Below are positions 14,869 through 20,736 of a stretch of DNA of 21,827 nucleotides, piece after piece. Both the position numbers and the translations under genes were made by a program. How positions within the stretch are numbered: position 1 is the first letter of the stretch; each line of letters opens with the position of its first letter. Source of the DNA: Elusimicrobiota bacterium. GTDB taxonomy: Bacteria > Elusimicrobiota > Elusimicrobia > Elusimicrobiales > UBA9959. The stretch is taken from NCBI GenBank assembly GCA_003450815.1, contig DMES01000083.1, positions 16,963-38,789 of the forward strand. The letters are read 5' to 3'. Below the pieces are notes generated by a model that worked only from the letters and a program-made list of their open reading frames with translations, made no database searches and was not told where the DNA came from.

Positions 14869-14913
14869 TATAATATTTTCAGGAAAGCAGCCTGAAAATC
14901 CAATATTTTCGGG
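14869..14913 (+). promoter_or_regulatory. TATAAT box followed by three related half-sites
   Basis: A perfect TATAAT (14869-14874) has no good -35. Directly after it come ATTTTCAGG (14875-14883), its exact reverse complement CCTGAAAAT (14891-14899), and ATTTTCGGG (14905-14913). The middle segment can pair with either neighbour. Spacing of 16 and 14 bases suits an operator, and the layout also resembles an attenuator. Confidence 0.45.
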
Positions 14914-14930
14914 TTACTCGGGGGGGGAAT

Positions 14931-15122
14931 ATGACTTGGGAAGAAATAACAAAAAAATACGATACTGAAAACGGCAAACGCCAAATTTTGCCTAAAACCA
15001 CGAAACTGGAACGAAATTGGGGCAAGCTGCTCCGTTCAACAGACAAGCTGGTGTGGCTGTTTATGCTTTCAGACACCGCAAAGTCAAAACCGGCAAAAGA
15101 CAGGGGCGAGGGGTTAGGGTAG
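14931..15122 (+). CDS. Possible small protein (63 aa)
   Basis: No family is recognised. In favour of it being real are a run of eight G three bases before the ATG, a TATAAT box with dyad sites upstream, and a balanced composition: charged N-terminus MTWEEITKKYDTENGKRQI, a short hydrophobic stretch LVWLFML near 41-47, and a basic end. Against it are its shortness and the last residues (DRGEGLG), which are translated from a G-rich repeat, so the present stop codon may be accidental. It converges on the two-helix membrane protein gene. It could be soluble and basic; no motif gives a function. Confidence 0.42.
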   Translation: MTWEEITKKYDTENGKRQILPKTTKLERNWGKLLRSTDKLVWLFMLSDTAKSKPAKDRGEGLG

Positions 15123-15185
15123 AGGGTAGAGTTATAAGGAGTTCCTTCCCTCTCCCCTATACTCTCTACCCTATACCCTGTTTTT
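15102..15185 (+). terminator. Repeat-built hairpin with T tract between convergent genes
   Basis: The left arm (15102-15135) contains GGGTAGA words. The core AAGGAGTTCCTT (15136-15147) is identical to that at 14744, and the 13-mer including the preceding T is shared. The right arm (15148-15180) carries TACCCT words, and TTTTT follows at 15181-15185. It sits between the convergent 63-residue frame and the two-helix membrane gene and could end plus-strand transcription. The arms pair imperfectly. Confidence 0.5.
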
Positions 15186-15414
15186 ACCAGCCGTAAATGC
15201 GCGAGGAACCCATATAAATCAACAGAGTACCAATTAGCACAAGCAATACGCCCCATTTTCTGCGGTGAAGAGCTGCATATGAATCGTTTAACAGGGTTTC
15301 TTTAAGTAAGCGGTTTAAACGCTCCACTATTTCCGGCTTATAAATATAGCCCAGCCCAAGAAGCAAAAACACCAGACCGAAAAAAAGTTTAAGATACGGA
15401 TTTATCACCGGCAT
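15184..15414 (-). CDS. Small two-helix membrane protein (76 aa)
   Basis: No named family is recognised. Two hydrophobic helices lie at about 8-26 (LKLFFGLVFLLLGLGYIY) and 53-70 (KWGVLLVLIGTLLIYMG). The loop between is polar and basic (KPEIVERLNRLLKETLLNDS, then YAALHRRK) and should be cytoplasmic. The ATG at 15414 lies 26 bases inside the 3' end of the pth gene, which suggests translation coupled to pth. No clear ribosome site is present. It appears to be the last gene of the glmU-prs-rplY-pth run. Its function is unknown. Confidence 0.78.
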   Translation of the reverse strand: MPVINPYLKLFFGLVFLLLGLGYIYKPEIVERLNRLLKETLLNDSYAALHRRKWGVLLVLIGTLLIYMGSSRIYGW

Positions 15415-16012
15415 TATTATAACGGTTCATGGCGCCTTCGGGGCCCAGATCTATAATCGCCTCAAGGGCTTCAAACGCCCTGCCCAGAAAATCGGGCAGC
15501 AAAACCGCCTCCTCTTTTGAAAATTTTCCAAGCACAAAATCCTTGGCGTCCATACGCGCGGGCCTTGGGCCGATTCCAAGACGCAGGCGTGGAACTCCCT
15601 GGGTGCCCAGCATGGTTATTAATGAGGATATCCCCAAGTGCCCCCCGAAAGAACCGCCGGCACGCACCCGCAAACGGCCAAACGGCAGGGACATGTCGTC
15701 GTAAACCGCCAATGTTTCCTCCGGCGGAATTTTGTAAAATCCGGCCAGACTTTGCACAGCTTCGCCTGAAGCATTCATGAAAGTGGACGGTTTTAAAAGG
15801 TAAAGTCTTTGTCCGTTTCGCCGGGCCTCAAGGTAAAGCCCAAGCCCCCGCCAATCGCGCCATCCCTCCCCCTTTTTTTCCGGATAAAAAAAATGAGGAG
15901 CCAATTTTTGGGCTGCCAGATCCCCCAGCATGAACCCGATATTATGCCTGGTCGCCTCGTACTCACGTCCCGGATTGCCCAAAAAAACAACCAGCGTCAC
16001 GCGCCGAGCCAC
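15389..16012 (-). CDS. pth: Peptidyl-tRNA hydrolase
   Basis: This 207-residue enzyme frees tRNA from stalled peptidyl-tRNA in the cytoplasm. Family motifs are FLGNPGREYEATRHNIGF (10-27, with Asn13 and catalytic His23), KPSTFMNASG (74-83, Asn80), YDDMSLPFG (104-112, catalytic Asp) and GGSFGGHLG (119-127). In the last motif the usual Asn after His (GGHNG) is Leu126, a notable change at a tRNA-contacting position. The start is a GTG at 16012 with AAAGGGG seven bases upstream; no ATG fits. It lies downstream of rplY in the conserved order glmU-prs-rplY-pth. A short dyad, TTGACT-AACC-AGTCAA (16035-16050), precedes it. Confidence 0.95.
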   Translation of the reverse strand: MARRVTLVVFLGNPGREYEATRHNIGFMLGDLAAQKLAPHFFYPEKKGEGWRDWRGLGLYLEARRNGQRLYLLKPSTFMNASGEAVQSLAGFYKIPPEETLAVYDDMSLPFGRLRVRAGGSFGGHLGISSLITMLGTQGVPRLRLGIGPRPARMDAKDFVLGKFSKEEAVLLPDFLGRAFEALEAIIDLGPEGAMNRYNNAGDKSVS

Positions 16013-16034
16013 GTTAAAACCCCTTTCAACGAAG

Positions 16035-16113
16035 TTGACTAACCAGTCAAGCGCCAGAAGGTAGAGGCATAGAGAAAAGCAGAGTAAGAAGCTGCAGTTA
16101 CTTTACCTCTACC
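16035..16113. repeat. Short dyad and GGTAGAGG inverted repeat between rplY and pth
   Basis: TTGACT (16035-16040) and AGTCAA (16045-16050) form a 6-bp stem with a 4-base loop. Next to it GGTAGAGG (16060-16067) pairs with CCTCTACC (16106-16113). The space between holds decayed hexamers (AGGCAT, GCAGAGTAA) and GTAA/TTAC inner pairing. This is the same style as the element at 6804, here inside a housekeeping operon. Confidence 0.65.
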
Positions 16114-16123
16114 TGCCGTTTCC

Positions 16124-16861
16124 CTATTTCTTCGGAGCAGCCGGTTTCTTGTCTTCCGGCTTACCCGCATGCCCGGCCTCAGCCGCCTTGGCACCCTTGG
16201 CCGCATCAGGGGCCGCCCCATCCTCGCCTTCCTCTTTCTTTCCTTTGGCGATAACTTCAGGCTCAGCGGCCGATGCGCCCGCGGCGGCAAGCGGCGTTTC
16301 AACCTTTTCTTCCTTGGGCGCCGTCACGCTTACTACGATATGCTCGGCGTCTTCAATTATTTCAGCCTTGTCCGATTTAACATCCTTTACGCGGATAACG
16401 CCGCCAAGGTGCAATTCGGTTATATTAATCTCAATTTCTTTGGGGATATCGGTCGGCAGACACAGAACATTCAGTTCCCTCATGTTATGCTCGACAATAC
16501 CGCTTTCCACTTTTACACCGTAAGCGTCCCCAACCAGTTTCACGCGCACTTTTACCTTTATCTTGTCGGTCATGGAGATGCGCTGAAAATCTATATGCAA
16601 AAGCTTTCCGGTAACCACATGTTTCTGCACTTCCTTTAGGATGACTGTATCGGAGTTGTCCGAATACTTCAGTTTCACCACTGAATTGGCGCCTTTCTTC
16701 AGTACGGTGAGTATTTCCTTCTCACCCACGGTAACATGCACCGCCGGCTTGCCGGTGCCATAAATGACGGCGGGAATGCTTCCGCCCTGCCTTAAAAGAG
16801 ACAGGCCTTTCTTGCCGCCTATTTTATCCCTGAGCTGAGCTTCCACGATTATTTGTTCCAT
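16124..16861 (-). CDS. rplY: 50S ribosomal protein L25/general stress protein Ctc
   Basis: This 245-residue protein binds 5S rRNA in the large subunit. The N-terminal L25 domain (1-95) has EAQLRDKIGGKKGLSLLRQG, IPAVIYG and the LLHIDFQRI end. The long TL5/Ctc-type beta domain (about 98-182) follows, with VRVKLVGDAYGVKVESGIVE and LPTDIPKEIEINITEL. The tail from 183 is low-complexity Ala/Glu/Lys/Gly and probably disordered. The ATG at 16861 is preferred over an upstream in-frame start at 16927 because it has GGGAG eight bases upstream and matches the family N-terminus. The longer version would translate the A5T5 palindrome. It is in operon order with prs and pth. Confidence 0.95.
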   Translation of the reverse strand: MEQIIVEAQLRDKIGGKKGLSLLRQGGSIPAVIYGTGKPAVHVTVGEKEILTVLKKGANSVVKLKYSDNSDTVILKEVQKHVVTGKLLHIDFQRISMTDKIKVKVRVKLVGDAYGVKVESGIVEHNMRELNVLCLPTDIPKEIEINITELHLGGVIRVKDVKSDKAEIIEDAEHIVVSVTAPKEEKVETPLAAAGASAAEPEVIAKGKKEEGEDGAAPDAAKGAKAAEAGHAGKPEDKKPAAPKK

Positions 16862-16909
16862 ATTATTTTCTCCCGGTGAATTAGCAATGAACTTCTGACA
16901 AATAAATGG

Positions 16910-16936
16910 TAAAAATTTTTGCCGCAAAAATTTTTA
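16910..16936. repeat. A5T5 palindromic element, copy 1
   Basis: TAAAAATTTTTG (16910-16921) and CAAAAATTTTTA (16925-16936) are perfect reverse complements around CCG. Each half is itself a near-palindrome. It starts one base past the prs stop codon on the prs-rplY transcript. A second copy is at 20710. Confidence 0.9.
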
Positions 16937-16937
16937 A

Positions 16938-17891
16938 TCACTTGAAAAGTTCGCTGATAGACTGGCCTATGTGATTGCGCTTTATGGCTTCCGCCAGAAG
17001 CGGCGCAACCGATATCACCTTAATTTTAGCACTTTTTGAGGTGTCTACGGGTATAGTATCCGTTATAATGAGCTCTTCTATGGGGGAAGCGTTGATCTTT
17101 TCAAACGCGTCCCTTGACAAAACGCCGTGCGTGCAGGCGGCCACTATTTTAGCGGCGCCTCGCTCTTTTACGGCGCGCGCCACCTGAGTAAGGGTGCCTG
17201 CCGTGTCCACCAGGTCATCAAAGATAAAACAGGTCATTCCTTCCACTGAGCCGATGATATTGTACACCATAGCCTCATTGGGACGGGGCCGCCTTTTATC
17301 TATGATCACAAGCCCCGCGTTAAGACGCTTGGCAAAAGACCTGGCCCGCTCCACGCTGCCGACATCGGGCGACACCACCACCAGGTTTGTAAGGTCCCTG
17401 CCTTTTATGTGCTCAAGCACCACTGGTCTGGCGTACAAATGGTCCATGGGAATGTCAAAGAACCCCTGTATCTGCGCGGCATGCAAATCTATGGCGACAA
17501 CCCTGTCGGCGCCCGCCGAAGTGATGAGATTCGCCGCCAGTTTGGCCGTTATGGCCACACGCGGAGCGGGCTTGCGGTCCGCCCTGGCGTATCCGTAATA
17601 TGGAACAACGGCGGTAATGCGGCCCGCGGAGGCGCGCCGCAGCGCGTCAAGCATAATAAGCAGTTCCATTAAATTTTCATTCACCGGAGGGCAGGTGGGC
17701 TGGATTATATAGCAATCATCCCCGCGCACATTTTCCATTATCTGGACATCTATCTCGCCGTCCGCAAACCGCCCCACTTTGGCTTCGCAAAGAGATACGC
17801 CGAGTATGTCGCTTATCTTTTGCGAAAGGGCCGCGTTGGCGCTGCCGCTGATTATTTTAAGCGCTCCGGTCTTCCAAGAATCGCTCATCAT
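16938..17891 (-). CDS. prs: Ribose-phosphate pyrophosphokinase (PRPP synthetase)
   Basis: This 317-residue enzyme makes PRPP from ribose 5-phosphate and ATP for nucleotide, His and Trp synthesis. It has the class I pattern: FADGEIDVQIMENVRG (42-57), PYYGYARADRK (97-107), cation-binding DLHAAQIQGFF (135-145), VSPDVGSVERA (173-183), DKRRPRPNEA (198-207) and PRPP-binding DDLVDTAGT (225-233). Length is typical. It starts at the first of two adjacent ATGs, with AGAGG seven bases upstream. It lies four bases after glmU and is surely cotranscribed with it. It supplies PRPP while glmU supplies UDP-GlcNAc; the pairing is a common operon order in bacteria. Confidence 0.97.
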   Translation of the reverse strand: MMSDSWKTGALKIISGSANAALSQKISDILGVSLCEAKVGRFADGEIDVQIMENVRGDDCYIIQPTCPPVNENLMELLIMLDALRRASAGRITAVVPYYGYARADRKPAPRVAITAKLAANLITSAGADRVVAIDLHAAQIQGFFDIPMDHLYARPVVLEHIKGRDLTNLVVVSPDVGSVERARSFAKRLNAGLVIIDKRRPRPNEAMVYNIIGSVEGMTCFIFDDLVDTAGTLTQVARAVKERGAAKIVAACTHGVLSRDAFEKINASPIEELIITDTIPVDTSKSAKIKVISVAPLLAEAIKRNHIGQSISELFK

Positions 17892-17895
17892 GGTT

Positions 17896-19281
17896 TTACC
17901 TCTTGTCCTTCAGCACCTGACGGGCCCTGGCAAAAGCGATCTTGCCGGGCGGAACATTTTCTGTTATGGTCGAGCCTGCCGCTATCAACGCGCCGGCGCC
18001 TATTTTTACCGGAGCGACCAGATTGGTATTTGAGCCTATAAAAACTCCGTCGCCGATAACTGTCTTGTTTTTATTTTTGCCGTCGTAATTACAGGTTATG
18101 GTGCCGGCGCCCACATTAACTTTTTCCCCCATGACCGTGTCGCCCACGTAGCTTAGATGCGGAACTTTTGAGCCTCTGCCAATCCTTGATTTTTTTATTT
18201 CTGAAAAATTGCCCACCTTTGCCCCGGGGCCTATATCTGAAGCCGGCCGCAGGTGAGAAACCGGCCCCACCACTGAAAGCGCGCGCACACGGCACTGGTA
18301 AAGACAGCAGCCGAATTTAATCTCGCAACCGTTCTCAATAATGGAGTCTTCTATTATACCGTAAGGGCCCAGGCGGCAGTCTTTGCCCACCACCGAGCGG
18401 CCCCTAAGGAATACTCCCGGATAAATAACCGTGTCGCGGCCGACTTTAACGCTCTCCTCTATGTAGGTATTTGCCGGGTCAACGATGGTGACGCCAGAGG
18501 CCATAAGTTCGCTGTTCTTGCGCGCGTTAAGTGTTATATAGGCCTCGGCAAGCCCCTGCCGCGAGTTTATGCCGGCCATTTCCGATGGATCCTGAAGCCT
18601 GAAAGCCGAAACAGTTCCGCCTGCTGAAAGTATGTTTTCAAGCGCGTCGGTCAGGTAATATTCGCCTTTTGAGCCTTTCCTTTCAAGATTTTTAACCGCA
18701 GCGGCAAGCGCTTTCACGCTGAAAATATAAGTACCTGAATTTACTTCTTTTATGGCAAGCTCGCTTTCAGAAGCTCCATCTGCCTCGATTATAGCGCGCA
18801 CCGAGCCGTCATGACCGCGTTTTATCCGGCCATAAGAGCCCGGAGCCGGAAGCTCAGCCGTCATAACCAGGCAATCCGGTCCGCCTTTAAAATAAGCCGA
18901 AACCATCTTCTTTATGGTAGCTCCCCGGAACAGCGGGGCGTCGCCGCATATTACAAGGGCGTGGGCGTGTTTTTTTATAAGCGGCAACGCCTCCTGCACC
19001 GCCCGGCCGCTGCCTTTAAGAAGCTTCTGCCTGATAAAAATTATTTTATCCCTGAAAGGCTCTTTTTCAAATTTTACCGTGAGTTCGGCTTCCACCATTT
19101 CTGCCTTATGGCCCGTTATGATGATTATCTTTTCAGGCGACTGCGCCGCGGCCTTTCGGACAACACGCTCAATGAGAGACATGCCGCCAAGGCAATGAAG
19201 GACCTTTGGCAGTCCGGACCTCATCCTGGTGCCAAGGCCGGCCGCCAGGATAACCGCCGCGAAGTTTTTGTTTTCAAGCAT
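17896..19281 (-). CDS. glmU: Bifunctional GlmU (GlcN-1-P acetyltransferase/GlcNAc-1-P uridyltransferase)
   Basis: This 461-residue enzyme catalyses the last two steps to UDP-GlcNAc for peptidoglycan and LPS. The N-terminal uridyltransferase has LAAGLGTRMRSGLPK (12-26) and GDAPL (113-117). The C-terminal left-handed beta-helix acetyltransferase has hexapeptide repeats, HLSYVGD (375-381) and CNYDGKNKNKT (397-407), followed by IGSNTNLVAPV. Both halves look complete and the length is normal. The ATG at 19281 sits six codons before the nucleotide-binding strand, as in the family; the ribosome site (GAGAG) is weak. It is the first gene of the housekeeping run and is divergent from a radical SAM gene. 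Confidence 0.97.
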   Translation of the reverse strand: MLENKNFAAVILAAGLGTRMRSGLPKVLHCLGGMSLIERVVRKAAAQSPEKIIIITGHKAEMVEAELTVKFEKEPFRDKIIFIRQKLLKGSGRAVQEALPLIKKHAHALVICGDAPLFRGATIKKMVSAYFKGGPDCLVMTAELPAPGSYGRIKRGHDGSVRAIIEADGASESELAIKEVNSGTYIFSVKALAAAVKNLERKGSKGEYYLTDALENILSAGGTVSAFRLQDPSEMAGINSRQGLAEAYITLNARKNSELMASGVTIVDPANTYIEESVKVGRDTVIYPGVFLRGRSVVGKDCRLGPYGIIEDSIIENGCEIKFGCCLYQCRVRALSVVGPVSHLRPASDIGPGAKVGNFSEIKKSRIGRGSKVPHLSYVGDTVMGEKVNVGAGTITCNYDGKNKNKTVIGDGVFIGSNTNLVAPVKIGAGALIAAGSTITENVPPGKIAFARARQVLKDKR

Positions 19282-19473
19282 ATAAAAAGAAACTCTCTGA
19301 CAACAGGAAAGGGGAACGACAATGAAATTTTACAAAATAGGTCATGTCCTTTTAAAGAGAAATAAAACCGGCGGCGCGGTTTTAGCGGGAGATTTATTGG
19401 GAATACAGTCACTTTGACTCACTGCATCAACCGCCTTTTTGGTATCATTAATATTTAGAGACCTGTCCAAGCA
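19282..19473. promoter_or_regulatory. Divergent control region of glmU operon and radical SAM gene
   Basis: For glmU the minus strand offers TTGATG, 17 bases, TGTATT (about 19430-19402), which is only a fair match. A dyad AGTCA-CTT-TGACT (19407-19419) overlaps it. For the plus-strand gene the AT-rich TATCATTAATATTT near 19442-19455 may hold a -10, but no -35 fits. No coding frame is seen. Confidence 0.35.
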
Positions 19474-20643
19474 GTGGCTTTCATGGCAAGACAAGACGAT
19501 ATGAACACCGGGGAACCGCGTAAAAAATTTTTCATGTGCTACTTTGAGAGCACCCGCGCCTGCAGCCTTAACTGCCGCTACTGCATGACTAAAAATCCCC
19601 GCAAACCGCCGCGAGACCATACCACCGAGCTTTCAACGGATGAGATAAAGCGGCTGGTGATAGATGAGGTAAAAAAATACTGCACCCACGGCGCCATCGC
19701 TTTTTCCGGCGGGGAGCATCTCCTTAGAAAGGACGCACTGGAAATACTTGAGTATACCGCCGAAGCCGGCCTGTGGTCCTTCATAAATACCAGCGGAGCT
19801 CTTCTAACCGCCGATCTGGTCAAGCGCGTAAAAAAAGCCGCCGGCGGCAAGGTGATTTTCGTATTCTCGCTTAACTCCATTTTGCCCGACATTCAGAAAT
19901 GGAGCCGGGACGACGGGCTCTGGACCGTCATAAAATCCATATTCCTTTGTCTTAAGGCGGGCGTGGACTTTTTCGTCATAACCACCGTCAGCAGGAATAA
20001 CCTTAAAAGCCTTGGAGCCACAGTCAAATTCCTGAAACTTGCCGGCATACCGCTGCTCCGCTCTCCCTTCGTCATGCGCGGCATGGGAGACAGCCACCAA
20101 GAACTGTCCCTGACCCCGGAGGATATGAGGGACGTTATACACCCAATTCTCAGGAACTATTCCAAAAGCTATGTGAGCTACACGCCTTTTTTTGCCGGAC
20201 CTGAATTTCTCAAAGCCCAATGGGCAGAAATGAACATGGAACTGGACCAGCTTGGCTGCCAGGCCTCTCGCGGTTTCGTGGGCGTTTCGGCCGAGGGCCG
20301 CGTGGCGCCATGCGTGCACCTGCTGGATAACGGCCTGGAATGCGGCAATGTCAGAGACCAGCCGCTCACCGAGATACTGCGCGACAACCCGATAATCACA
20401 GCAGTGCGGTCCCGCGAAGGCCTTAAGGGCAAATGCGGGCGCTGCCGCTACAAACAGACCTGCGGCGGCTGCCGGGCGTTGGCCTATTACCGCACCGGCG
20501 ACTACCTGGCCGAAGATCCGACATGCTTTTTTGAACCCGTGGACGAAACCACCCGCTCCGAGCACGAGGAGCTTCAGAACCGGAATGTCGCGCGCTTTGT
20601 GAAGTTCATTAAAACAAAAAATCCCTGGAAATCTTTTTTCTAA
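19474..20643 (+). CDS. Radical SAM protein with SPASM-type C-terminal cluster domain
   Basis: This 389-residue protein has the radical SAM cluster motif CSLNCRYC (Cys30, 34, 37) and SGGEHLLR (78-85), in which His replaces the usual Pro of GGEP. The C-terminal SPASM-like domain has Cys262, 280 and 290, then CGRCRYKQTCGGCRALAYYR (Cys321, 324, 330, 333) and Cys351, enough for auxiliary iron-sulfur clusters. Known relatives modify peptides (PqqE, anSME) or haem precursors (AhbC/AhbD, NirJ). The substrate cannot be told: no peptide precursor or haem gene is nearby. The start is uncertain; ATG codons at 19474, 19483 and 19501 are in frame and none has a good ribosome site, so the longest is given. 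A second radical SAM gene follows 93 bases later and is probably cotranscribed. Confidence 0.9.
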   Translation: MAFMARQDDMNTGEPRKKFFMCYFESTRACSLNCRYCMTKNPRKPPRDHTTELSTDEIKRLVIDEVKKYCTHGAIAFSGGEHLLRKDALEILEYTAEAGLWSFINTSGALLTADLVKRVKKAAGGKVIFVFSLNSILPDIQKWSRDDGLWTVIKSIFLCLKAGVDFFVITTVSRNNLKSLGATVKFLKLAGIPLLRSPFVMRGMGDSHQELSLTPEDMRDVIHPILRNYSKSYVSYTPFFAGPEFLKAQWAEMNMELDQLGCQASRGFVGVSAEGRVAPCVHLLDNGLECGNVRDQPLTEILRDNPIITAVRSREGLKGKCGRCRYKQTCGGCRALAYYRTGDYLAEDPTCFFEPVDETTRSEHEELQNRNVARFVKFIKTKNPWKSFF

Positions 20644-20674
20644 ATCCGCCATCGCCGGATTTTTGGCGGATTTA
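20641..20674. terminator. 10-bp hairpin overlapping the stop codon of the SPASM gene
   Basis: TAAATCCGCC (20641-20650), which includes the stop codon, pairs perfectly with GGCGGATTTA (20665-20674) around a 14-base loop. No T tract follows directly. It may be a transcript-stabilising or weak terminator hairpin. Confidence 0.4.
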
Positions 20675-20709
20675 GACGGGCGACGACAGATAATTTTTCG
20701 TTTCCGTAG

Positions 20710-20736
20710 TAAAAATTTTTGCCTCAAAAATTTTTG
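20710..20736. repeat. A5T5 palindromic element, copy 2
   Basis: TAAAAATTTTTGCCTCAAAAATTTTTG is split here as arms 20710-20721 and 20725-20736. It differs from copy 1 (16910-16936) at the spacer base and the last base. It ends directly before the ATG of the next gene, so that gene has no Shine-Dalgarno sequence. Confidence 0.9.

Noticed and set aside
16862..16927. N-terminal extension of rplY
   Set aside because: It would translate part of the A5T5 palindrome and lacks similarity to L25. The ATG at 16861 has a good ribosome site.
19804..20727. 307-residue open frame on the minus strand
   Set aside because: It is antisense to the SPASM radical SAM gene and begins inside the A5T5 palindrome. 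It has no family features.
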